DNA of 64,000 nt, from NCBI GenBank assembly GCA_001643675.2, contig LSRY02000019.1, forward strand, positions 434,001-498,000, given 5' to 3'. The notes under the pieces were generated by a model, which saw nothing but the letters and a program-made list of their open reading frames with translations, did not search any database and had not been told where the DNA came from. This document shows positions 11,340 through 21,548 of this stretch, in pieces. Every line of letters starts with the position of its first letter. The first letter of the stretch is position 1. The position numbers and the translations under genes are program-made. This stretch comes from Monocercomonoides exilis (lineage: Eukaryota > Preaxostyla > Oxymonadida > Polymastigidae).

Positions 11340-11765
11340 TGAGAGACCTGGAAAACATTTCATTTCGTCATTACTGTTTGTGCAATAAATACTGGACAAG
11401 ATCGATTTCACAATTATCACAAGAGCAATTATTCTGTTTATTTTCCTCTAAATATATCTCATCAATACACACTCAATTGACAAACGAGACTTTCAAAATA
11501 GTTTCATTTGTGCTCAGAAAAAATTAATGATTGAAATCTCAGAGAAACTCAAAATCCTATTTCTCCGAAATTTCAATCATTAATTTTTTTCTGAGCACAA
11601 ATGAAACTATTTTGAAAGTCTCGTTTGTCAATTGAGTTTGTATTGACGAGGTGTGTTTTGAGGAAAATAAACAGAATAATTGTTCTTGTGGTTATTGTAA
11701 AATCGATCTTGTCCGGTATTTTGTGCGATGTCCGGTATTTTATGTGATATCTGTATATCAAAATT
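11340..11765. mobile_element. Foldback repeat, family A copy 2
   Basis: Long inverted arms at about 11376-11548 and 11556-11735 meet at a short centre, so the whole copy can form one hairpin. The inner parts of the arms are nearly identical (the block around TTTCATTTGTGCTCAG), while the left outer arm has diverged. It shares the GGACATCGCACAAAATACC and CGGACAAGATCG blocks with copy 1 at 6012-6412, showing a dispersed family. Confidence 0.78.
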
Positions 11766-12001
11766 CATTTTGTTAAAATATTCGTCTCATTTAACTATCA
11801 TAACTTTTACCAAATTTTCTTAAACGTTAAAGAATTTGAAAAAAAAAATATTTTGCAATCAATTATTAATGCGCGCTTGCTTCTTTTAAATTAAAATTTA
11901 AAAAGAGAATTGTTTGCTTTTCTAATTGTTAAAACTTTTTACAAATTCAACAAACAAAAATAAGTAAAATTTAATCCTAATAAAATGCTTTAAATAAAAA
12001 A

Positions 12002-15000
12002 TCATAACTTAGAAGATGAAGCAGAGGCTTTTATTTGGGAATAAAGATCAAGAAATGGTTTACTCTCCTTTCCAAGAGGATATTCATTCCCATTAAACGG
12101 TAGCTTTATTGAGCCAACAATTCCCTTCCCAATCGAAGCTAATGCAGACGATGAACAATGCACAGAAATAGCAGATAAAAGAGACGAATGCGTTTGCTCA
12201 ATCTGAGAAAGAATTTTCAACGGAGTTTCCTTCGGAGTAAGCCCCGACCCAATCACATTCACACGAAACGATGCCGATTGATTGCACATTGTCATCAGGA
12301 GAGACAAGGGGACTCGCGTTTGCGGATGAAGCACATGATCTGTTAATATAAAGATTAAAAATAATAAAAAAAAAATTAAATTATGAAATTAATAAATAAA
12401 AACTTAATATTTTCAATGACAATAAACGTTCAATCAAAATAAAAAATAAAATAATTCAAAAAAAGATTCCATTCTTTCATTCGAATCAAACCAGGGTCCA
12501 CAAGTTGCTTGATAGTGCGGAACAGCTCGTCTGTCATGGGATGCTCTGCTCTGAGTGCGATTGAGCACAGCAGCTCAGCACACAGCACACGTGTCTGCCA
12601 TTCGTGGAGCGTGAGCCCTTCCATCAGATGCCCCAACACCATGTCTGTCAGCAGCGGCTGGCCTTCTGTCAGAAACCAGCAGAACTCGCCAAGGAACGTG
12701 TACAGCGCTCGCTTGATCTCTTCGGATGTGGTGCGGTCGATGTTCTCAAACAGGAACTGAAGCAGCGTCGCCCGCTCAGACGGGCCGTTGAGACAGCCTT
12801 GCAAGTAGATCGCCCAGACAAGCTCGCTGCATTCAGAATGAAGAATCACATGACATCTGATAATGCCAATGAAAATAGAAAAATTTTGAATAACAAAAAA
12901 CAAAATACAACATTATAAATAAATAAATAAATGTAAAGAAATCATCACGAATGCATTATTCAAATTCAAATTCAAATACAAAAACAAACCTTTCTCTGGA
13001 GCATGTCGGAAGAAGGAACAGCGAGCGAAGGATGGCCCACGCAGTTGTGACAAAAGAAGGCGTCACAACGAGCCGGCGGAACAATGAAGTGAGGAGAGGC
13101 TCCCAATAAATTGGAGCAGGCGAGCATATTTCTGTGTCCACAAAGCGTATGAGATGATCCGGCTGCACAAAAAATAGCTCGTCTGGTGAAGACCCAGTGC
13201 TATCAGAAGGGGTAGAAGAAGAAGATGATGATGACGATGATGAAGATGAGGCAGAGGAAGTGATGTGACAATCAACCAGCCACACAAGGAGCTGTATGGC
13301 GACTGATCGGATGTGAGAGGCAGGGTGTTTGATGTGAAGCATGATGACAGGAAGGAGCTTGTGGAAGCCGCACGCTGCTGCTTCGATGCCCATCCGCTCG
13401 GCGACTGTCTGGGCGAGTATCATTGCAGTGCGGAGGAGGCCGTGCAAGACAGGAGACGGAAGAGGCAGATTGCGCAGCGCTGGGTCCATGCGAAGCACAG
13501 AGGCAGTGGACGACGAAAGAGAAGAAGAAGTGGAAGAGGAAGAATACGATGACGATGACAAAGAAGAGGAATTTGCAGAAGACTGAGCAGCCGAAGCCGA
13601 AGAAGGAGGAAGGATCACACCGCTCTGGACAGCTGACGACTCCTGCTGCGCTTCGAGGGCAGAGCGGTGTGCGCGCTGGATGACTGACACGAGGGACGCC
13701 ACGATCGACGGCATCACTTTTTTGGTCCCTGCGTCCCAGTCAACTTTGCACATTTCGCGGATCGCAGTTAAGTACGGAGAGAGCTGAATCCAGGGGAAAT
13801 CAGAGAATGTCAGCATCGACGAAGAAGAGGAGGCGGGAAGAGAGTCTGGGAATGAGTAGAGCGACGAGTCTGTCACGTGAATAACAACAGCAGGCAACGA
13901 AGTCAGCAACGAACCTCCCATCTCCCCTCCTGTGGCACCAGTACGCTTCGTTTCCTCAATTGCCTTGTCGGTTGGGGATGCTGCGCTCCCAGCACTTTTT
14001 GAGCTCCCACCGGCACCTGCTCCGGAACCAGAGCGAGTGGCAACGGCATTTGGCGTATCCACATCGTCTCTTGCCAGTCCAACAAGAATTGAAGTGAAGG
14101 AAGCGATTCGCTGCTTCCATGTTGCAGCAAGTTGCTTGCTCTCTTCCTGGGTCTCAGCAGTTTGCTCAGGAGCTTTGGTGCCAGTTGAAGAAGTGACTCC
14201 ACCTTTTGATTTACCAGTCGATGCCAAATTACTTGCAGAAGTAGAATGAAGTGAGTTAGACTCTGCCATTGATGCAGTAAGTTCGGATAACTTAGCAGAA
14301 TAAAATTTGATAATTGTGAATATTAAATAAATCAGCCGAACACGAAAAAGTGGATCTACAAGCGAAGAGACAACAGGCGGGGGAGGACAAATTCCTTTTC
14401 GTATCAATTCAAGATATGGCTCTCCAGGATTATCAAAAATATGAACATAATTAGCACAAATGTTGTGAGTAATTTGTGAAATAACTTCGGAAGTTTCCTC
14501 ACAAAAGCTGTCTCGTAATATCACAAGAACAGAGGAAGCAGGAACAGGAAATGGGCACGAAATTGCAGAAGCAACCGCCTCAATAAAATAATCAAATGGA
14601 CTTCTTCCATCAACTTTAATTTGTTGGGAAAGCCATTGGTTTGTCATCAACGTATTAAGAGCACCAATTTGTGCAACAGTTCGATCAAGAAACACAGCAT
14701 GCTCGACAGTTGCTTTGTTTTGAAATATTCCAACTTTTTGTGCGTATCTAGTATTAGTAGAAGGATTTAACATGGGCTTTAGCAAAGCAAATAACTGAAC
14801 AAGGCTTTGTTCATCAAAAGGATCCTTTGCATAAATTCCCATCGTTTTAAGTGCAAAACAAGTTCTAATAGGAGTTGCCTCTTGTAAGCCAATGTAAGAA
14901 ATCATTTTTCTGAACACTTCAACACGGTGTTGAGGCGAAGCTCCCTTATGAAATAAATCTAAAATGTAATGGACATAAGTTACAATCTTTCGATGCTGCT

Positions 15001-15190
15001 TTGGTAACAATAACTTTAAAATTAAAATAGGAAAAATGGAATATGGACCCTGCTTCAAATATGACAGTTGTTTCAAAGATTGAATTATTGCTCCATCTTT
15101 TCCTTCCGCAATGTTTTTTTCCAGTTCAGTTACCAAGAACGGTAATTCTATCCCAGTAACTTTTGTGGATACGAAAGGTTCAGTTGTCAT
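12002..15190 (-). CDS. HEAT-like alpha-solenoid protein, unidentified
   Basis: Three exons, 12984-15190, 12492-12826 and 12002-12339, splice in frame to about 959 residues. The introns (12827-12983 and 12340-12491) start GTTTGT and GTTTGA and end GCAG and ACAG. The N-terminal 300 residues are repeated amphipathic helices (IIQSLKQLSYLKQGPYSIF, KIVTYVHYILDLFHKGA, CFALKTMGIYAKD), loosely reminiscent of the trunk of an adaptor-complex large subunit. Ser/Thr/Gly-rich linkers lie near residues 310-430 and 520-560. Helical repeats return in LLRTAMILAQTVAERMG and in exon 2 (EEIKRALYTFLGEFCWFL). The end is SSSKL. I could not name the family; a vesicle-coat or other scaffold role is only a guess from the fold. 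It lies next to the DDE transposon upstream. Confidence 0.7.
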
Positions 15191-15570
15191 TTGTAAATTT
15201 ATTAATAATGTCTAGAAACAACAAAAAATCAAATACTTCTGTGATCAATAACCATTTTCTTTTGTTGAATGAGAAATTTCTTTAAGCGCGATAATCTCGC
15301 GTAACAAATATCCAATTAAAGCATTAGCAATCGATGAAATAAACATTTGAATAAATTAGAAGATACAAACGAAAGATATAAAAGAAAACTATTTCGAAGT
15401 TCGTAAAACACGCAAAAGCTCCATTCAAAAGAAATTGAGAACAATGAAAAATCAATTATTACCTATCAAAATGTATATTTTACATTCAACTTGCATTGAA
15501 TGACTTTTAATAAAGGGTTTTGATTTTTTTCATATTCTAAAAATGAAATTAATTCTTTAACATTAATAAT
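15191..15570. promoter_or_regulatory. 5' region of the solenoid gene
   Basis: AT-rich flank between the solenoid start codon and the left end of the DDE transposon. The promoter must lie here or extend into the transposon. No motif was recognised. Confidence 0.3.
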
Positions 15571-18199
15571 AGACCTATTTTAGTTAGAATCAATAAATTC
15601 AAATATGTTAACTCAATTTCAATTACCTTCAACTTATCCAAATTTGCTTAATCTAATTCGAATTCCCTTAAACTTTTTTTTGGTTAAAAGGGCAATTTTA
15701 TGATCAACACAAAATGATCGCAAGTTTTTGTTTTTGTGCATTTTTCACTCACTTTGAATGAAAACTGAACAAAAGATTATGGCTCATCATTAAAAAGAAA
15801 TGTGTGTGATCAATTTTTAAAAATTTTTGTGTTTTATTTGTCAATTTTTCTTAAATGTGACTTTTTTTATTATTGATGTATTCTCTTTCACATACACAAG
15901 CTTTGCATATTGTTATATGTTTTGGATGTTCCATTTTAGCTTTTAACGAGATTCAAATTGTATTATCTTAAATTTTTTTATATTTTGCAATATTTTCATT
16001 TCAACTTCAATTTTTATTGGCTATGAAATAACAAAGAATGAAAATGAAGTTTTAGTATAAAAAATTTTTTCTGAAAAATAAAACAAAAGAAAAAATCTTA
16101 TAATTCTAAAAATTCTTTTTCCTTTTTTAAAAAAAAAAAAAAATGAGAGAGAAATTTGGTGAATGTTTATTTAAATAAATGATAAAGATGATAATAGCCT
16201 TCATGTGGATATTTGAATACAGTGATTGTTATTTTGTTTGACTATGATTTTCATTGGATGAGAAAGAAGAAGATCGTGCTCGAGATAAGTTTGAATCTGA
16301 AGATGCAGAAGAAGCTGATTGTTGAGAAAATAAATGATGAGTTGAAATCAATTGCAAAGACGAAATTGGAGTATTTAACTGTGGTTGAGGAGAAATTGCC
16401 GTTTCATTCAGTGAAGCCTGAGAAGAATATTGTGTATTTATTAGGGGCAAAGGGGAATTCAATAAAAACTGATTAGATGAAGTCGACTTCCGCAAACGAG
16501 TTGATTCCCATTGATCTGGAAGAAACCAAGAAAAAGGGCAACTTCTTGGATCATCATCGTTTATTCTTTCTATTTCTTTCAAATTATCTTCATTTCTTTC
16601 AGAATTATTGAAATTGACAGTTTTTCTTTTTTCTTTTTCTTTTTCTTTTTCTTTTTCTTTTTCTTTTTCTTCAGAAGTTGAATCATCATCTATTTCTATT
16701 TCTTCTCTTTCTTCTAATTCCAATAATGAATGTTTTTGTTTTTTCTCTTGATCTGGATGCTTGGAAAATCGTTTGCAGTATGGGTCATCTGATTCTGTTG
16801 ATTCTTCTAAAAATGATAAATAATGGAAATATGAAAGTGAAAAAATGTTCTTTTCATGCTCAAAAGAACAATATGGGTGTAAAAACAAAAACAAACCAAT
16901 TCTTTGGATTGACTTTGAATATTCAAAAGTTGAATTCTCATTTGCAAGATTAAGTTTTTTTCTTTGTCTTTCTATATACTGCTCGTTCGCTTTCTTTTTC
17001 GCTTCCTTTTTTTGATAAAATTGAGTGTGAAGTTCGTTAATAATCAACTCGTTTGCATCGCAATCTGATTTCGTTAAAGGATTGTGTAAAATGTGAAAAT
17101 TGGTTAAACAAACTGAAACAATAAAAAAATCTTCAACTGTTTTAATATCCATAGGCCAATTTCTTCTGAACACAGTAAATAAAGTCTTTAATCGTCCAAA
17201 AAACCTTTCCACAATAACCCTGTGCTTCGATAGATATGGTGTTCCTTGGGGTTTTGTAATAATAGCTCCCAATTCTGCTTTTGCTCCCATATAGGCCGAG
17301 TCTGCCATGATTTTGGAACCTTTGAGATGTTGAGAGAAGGTTGGATAGTGATTTTTGAATATTTCATAGTCATGAACGCTTCCTGGGTAAAAATCACTGA
17401 TTGTGCTGGCTAATCCGTTCTTTGGGTTGACCCCAATTTCAACTTTAACACAGTAAGAATGATGTTTTCCACTAAAAAATTTCATTCCATCTGCCAATTT
17501 TCCACTTGGCCTGTTAATAGGCACAATTGTGCAATCCATAATTAGACCAACCTCTTGCAACTCTTTGATTCTATCTTTACGAAAAATCAAAAGTAAATTA
17601 ACAAGTGTATCTTTTATGTTTCCAACGATGCTGTGTAATAACTGCGTAACTGAGCTATGTGATTTGTAAAATGGATAAGTCAAAAGTTCTGTCATTGATG
17701 TTGAGCCCAAATGAAGGAAATTGAGTAAAATAAAAAGTTGTTCGTCAATATTTTGAATTGCCTTTTGCTTTCCACGATGTTGAGGTAACTCGTAATCAAG
17801 AAGAAGAAGCAACATATCAAATTCTGTTCTTGTGAAACCTGTCAAGCGGAAAAATCCGTGAATGGGATCTTCGCTTTTTTTACAAGCTTTTTCTATTAAG
17901 GAATTTTTTTTCTCTTCCGGAGTTATTGGCGTGTGCGTTGGAAGCGTTATTCTTTTTTCTGCACGCTCAAGAACCTCCAAAAAATTCAATCGTTCCATGC
18001 CAAATATTTATTTGCAAAATTTCAATTGATCTTACACCATTTTTTGTTCAATCAAATTTATGATCGACAAACCAGCATTTGAAGTTTTGAAATTGATTGA
18101 GTCATTTTGAAAAAGAATTTGTTTTATCGCATTTTTATCAAACTTATTTCAATTTTGTTCCACTTTTTCTAATTGAAAAAATATATTTAAAATAGGTCT
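15571..18199. mobile_element. DDE transposon (PIF/Harbinger or IS5-like), 2629 bp
   Basis: Twelve-base inverted repeats AGACCTATTTTA lie at 15571-15582 and, inverted, at 18188-18199, and enclose the transposase gene. The flanks allow a short duplication, AAT outside these ends or TA if the repeat starts at GACC, so the exact target size is unresolved. A 2-3 bp duplication and a DDE_Tnp_4-type transposase fit the PIF/Harbinger and ISL2EU groups. No second (Myb-like) protein is visible. The unbroken ORF and matching ends suggest recent activity. Left interior 15583-16228 is AT-rich and non-coding. Confidence 0.6.
16229..17998 (-). CDS. DDE_Tnp_4-like transposase with a 90-bp in-frame intron
   Basis: The open frame is 589 codons; removing a likely intron at 16807-16896 gives 559 residues. 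The catalytic core is recognisable: first Asp in GLIMDCTIVPIN (about 155), GSVHDYEIF, second Asp in MADSAYMG (about 232) and Glu in VERFFGRLK (about 263), as in the DDE superfamily endonuclease (DDE_Tnp_4) of IS5 and PIF/Harbinger elements. An N-terminal helical region (FFRLTGFTRTEFDMLLLLL) fits the usual helix-turn-helix part. The intron starts GTTTGT, ends TTTTTAG, is 30 codons long and has no stop, so retained and spliced forms both read through; splicing gives SIQRIEESTESDD. The C-terminal 200 residues are charged and Ser-rich, with a (KE)n tract. It lies between matching terminal repeats and carries no disabling mutation that I can see. Confidence 0.85.
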   Translation of the reverse strand: MERLNFLEVLERAEKRITLPTHTPITPEEKKNSLIEKACKKSEDPIHGFFRLTGFTRTEFDMLLLLLDYELPQHRGKQKAIQNIDEQLFILLNFLHLGSTSMTELLTYPFYKSHSSVTQLLHSIVGNIKDTLVNLLLIFRKDRIKELQEVGLIMDCTIVPINRPSGKLADGMKFFSGKHHSYCVKVEIGVNPKNGLASTISDFYPGSVHDYEIFKNHYPTFSQHLKGSKIMADSAYMGAKAELGAIITKPQGTPYLSKHRVIVERFFGRLKTLFTVFRRNWPMDIKTVEDFFIVSVCLTNFHILHNPLTKSDCDANELIINELHTQFYQKKEAKKKANEQYIERQRKKLNLANENSTFEYSKSIQRIGLFLFLHPYCSFEHEKNIFSLSYFHYLSFLEESTESDDPYCKRFSKHPDQEKKQKHSLLELEEREEIEIDDDSTSEEKEKEKEKEKEKEKRKTVNFNNSERNEDNLKEIERINDDDPRSCPFSWFLPDQWESTRLRKSTSSNQFLLNSPLPLINTQYSSQASLNETAISPQPQLNTPISSLQLISTHHLFSQQSASSASSDSNLSRARSSSFSSNENHSQTK

Positions 18200-18386
18200 A
18201 ATAAAGAATAATCACTTTTACATGAATTTTCAAATCAAAGAAAAAGCGGATAAAAAAATCCAAATGAATGAAATGAAAAAATGAGCAAAGCACATAAAAA
18301 ATTTGAATTTAATTTTTTTGTATTTAATACAAAGCAATCGTTGGTACCATCTGAAATATAAAAACAAATGTAATGAACGCGAAGTG

Positions 18387-21300
18387 TTATTGTGTTGTGG
18401 GAGCATTACCTTCAGGAGGAGGGAGAGGAGCAGGTTCAGAAGAGACAGGAGTTGCAGCAGGCAAAGAGGAAGGCAACGCAGCAGGAAGAGAAGGAGCATC
18501 GCTTGTCTGAGGCGGCTCATCCAGTTTCATCCTCATTCTCTTCTGCCTCTCCTCTTCGTCTGTCTCCAGCTCCATCTCCCTCATCTTCTCCTTTTGCACC
18601 TCGTTCATCCGCTCTTCCTTCAGCTTCTTTTCAGCCTCTGCTGTCGCACCCCCTCTGCTCAAATCCACATTCCGCGAGCCGCTTTCCAGCTCGCCTTCGT
18701 CCGGATCTCCCCTCTGCGTGTCAATCATCCGCTGTGTGATACGCTCTCTGTCCTCTCCCTTCGCATGTGTCGCGTGGAACAGCTGCTGCTGCCGCATCCC
18801 TTGCACCGACGTCGGCGCCTCTGGATCGATCGTCAGCGACATCCCCGTGTCGCTGTCATACACAGCCACCCTCGACGACGGGTTGAACAGGCTCGAGCCT
18901 TGTGACACAGGCATATTGTCAGAGGAAATGCTGAGCCCTGCCAATGACAAACCCGATTGGGGCAGTTGAATGTCAGTCGAAATGGCTACTTTCCCGCTTT
19001 TCGGCGAGCGGCGGGACGAGGAACCCTGGTGCTTGCTGTCGTCCTCTTCGTCATTGTCCATTCTGGATGCTTCCTTCGGATCATTCCTCCTCCTCCTCTC
19101 TCTTTTCTTCTTGCTCTCTCTCGCATCCTCATCGTCCTCGTCATCATCCTCGTCATCGTCGTGGGTCGCAGCCAGAAACTGCTCCGCCCGCATCCCGCTC
19201 CTCTCCGCATCGAGCTCAATCTGCCTCCTCCTCCGTCTCGCTGCCTTCTCAGCCGCAATCCGCTGCTCCAAGTGCAGCTGAGCTTTTCTTGCCCACTCCA
19301 TCCCGTCAAAGCCAGACACATCCACTCTCCGTGCAAGCTCTCTCATCTGGTCGGTGATCAAGCGTGTCGTTGTGAAACCGTACGGCTGCATTGCCCACGG
19401 CAGCGGCTGGCACACAAACGAAAGCGGATCCCGAAATATCGCATCGTTCCACTTGTAGCCAAACCCTACATCGTTTGGATCCTTCGCATTTGATGAAGAA
19501 GAGGATGTGGATGAAGCAGAAGTTGACGATGATTCAGAAGAAGAAGATCGCTTTTTAGAAAGCTCTGCCTCTTCCTCCGGCAACAGTGCAGATGCGCTAA
19601 GTGACAGTTTGCTTCTCTCTCGTGTGATTCCGTGCTTTGCCGCGTCGTACTGTTCAGCAGCTGAGCCAGTTGGTGGGCCCATCCCCAGCATCTCAGTCGT
19701 GTGCCGCTGCTGCGCATACGTCATCCTATCTTCGTCCTCGTCGTTCAGCGCAGAGTCGAGATCAGGGTCAAACGCCGGGCGGGGTATAGCAGATGCAGAC
19801 ATCACAACAGATGGCGCACCTTCGATGCGGGAGAGCACATCCAAAATACGGACGGAGTGCGCCCGAAGCGACTCGATGCTGTTCATGTTCTCCATCGTCG
19901 AGGGCACAATGTGCAGCCTGTATGAAGGGCCGTAGTACTGGAAGAACTCGTTGAAGGGGAGCACATCGTCCAGCTGCGTGCCCAGCGCGATGGCTGTTTC
20001 GTGTGTCCAGCAGCGTGCGACGTTGCGGATGGTGTACCCGCCACCTCCCAGAAGCAACAGGGGCAGTCCAAACGACTTCACAAACTCGACACATTCTCCA
20101 TGTCCGCGCAGCGTCAGGTTGAAGCACCCGAGCCGATCCTGCGTGAGAGAGTCTGCCCCGCACTGCAGGACAACAGCAGTGGGGCGGTAGACATCCATTG
20201 CCTTTGCAATGATCTGAATGAGGAATGAAACGGAAGGAATGAAAGTGTTAAATTATTGATGTTTTGTCGAAAGTGAAAGATTCATTTTAAAAAGAAATGT
20301 CATGTTTGAAACTAAATAAAGAACTTAACAACAAAAACATTCAAACTGGTTGGAATATGAATTGAAAAGTATGGTCATCAATTCCATCTTTTAGGGGAAA
20401 ATTAACAGCATAATATTTTCCTCTTCCTGCTCCGATATCCTGAATATAATTCATGCAAAATGCGAATTTTCAAAAAAAAATTCAAAAACATATAAAAAAT
20501 AATAAATTTGAAGATTGAAAAAAACAATTAGTGATTTTGTAAGATAAATCAAATAAATTAATGTGAACTTTTTGTTCTTTTTATAAAACTAAAATTTGCA
20601 AACTTTTATCGACCCAGTGCCAGGAAAGAATTCACCATATTTATGAAATGAAATAGTCATGACTCGATCAGTCGTGTAAAATGCTTCTTCGACACCATCA
20701 CCATGATGCACATCAATATCAATGTACATTACTCGCGGATGAACTCTTTACAAAGAAATTTCATAAAAAACTTTAAAAAAAAGTAAAAATCAAAGGAAAT
20801 ATCAAACTTTAAAAGTTCAAGTATTGCCAAAACGATGTCATTTACATAGCAAAAACCAGAGGCTTCTGATTTTTTTGCATGATGAAGCCCTCCAGACCAG
20901 TTGATTGCGACATCACACTTTCCTTGATTCAATCGCACTGCCCCTCCTGAATAAAAAAGTTATTTTAAACAAAATGTTTCAACTTTTTGTTCAACAAACC
21001 AACTGATCCACCAGCAGAAATTTGACAATAGCGGAAGAGACCATCAAAAATTGTACAATCATCACCGAAGTTAACTTCAAATCATGCCAAAGAACAAAAT
21101 GTTTCCAAATGACATTAAAAAGTGCGATAAAAATGCTTCATACATCTATTTGCATGGGCTTTGTAAAGAGAAGCATTTTCAGGAGAGATGGCATGAAGAA
21201 AATTTATATATTCCTCTGAGTGATAAGCCTTCATTTCTTCTGGCATTAGCAATCTTGGTCGCTGAAACAATCAACAATGTTTTGAAAACAGAAGTAAAAA

Positions 21301-21503
21301 TCAATATCAAAAAAATTGAATTGTTTAATAATAATTCATACAAAAATTTCCATGTCTGAATACAGTCCATAGTTCAAAAGAAGGTTATGTGTCATTCTTA
21401 CACGATGGGGCTTCATGGGATGACCAGGTGCGTAAGAAAAGTTTCCTATGTCATTGTCATAAAAATAACTTACGCGCGTTTTGCTCATTTCTATTGATCT
21501 CAT
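18387..21503 (-). CDS. HDAC1/RPD3-like: Class I histone deacetylase with long charged tail
   Basis: Seven exons (21342-21503, 21144-21261, 21000-21074, 20808-20946, 20604-20745, 20347-20439, 18387-20213) give 851 residues. In this model the catalytic residues fall at the human HDAC1 positions: His140 and His141 in [13 protein letters not shown], zinc ligands Asp176, His178 (DIDVHHGDG) and Asp264 (CGADS), and Tyr303 (GGGGYT). Residues that bind inositol phosphate in HDAC-corepressor complexes, Lys31, Arg270 and Arg306, are also kept. It should remove acetyl groups from histone tails in nuclear repressor complexes. About 430 residues after the catalytic domain are Ser, Asp/Glu, Lys and Arg rich, much longer than in animal HDAC1. 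Introns are 53-164 bp. A weak donor near the end (GAAG/GTAATG) could give another C-terminus; I used the TAA at 18387. It is divergent from importin alpha with only 45 bp between start codons. Confidence 0.95.
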
Positions 21504-21548
21504 GCCTTTATTAACTAAATTGATCCATTAATTTTTGTTTGTGCGAGG
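21504..21548. promoter_or_regulatory. 45-bp divergent intergenic region HDAC / importin alpha
   Basis: Only 45 AT-rich bases separate the ATG of HDAC (minus, 21503) from that of importin alpha (plus, 21549). Both promoters or 5' UTRs must overlap here or run into the opposite gene. The block contains TTAACTAAATTGATCC but no motif I can name. Using the second HDAC methionine (MSKTRV) would widen the gap by 15 bp. Confidence 0.6.
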
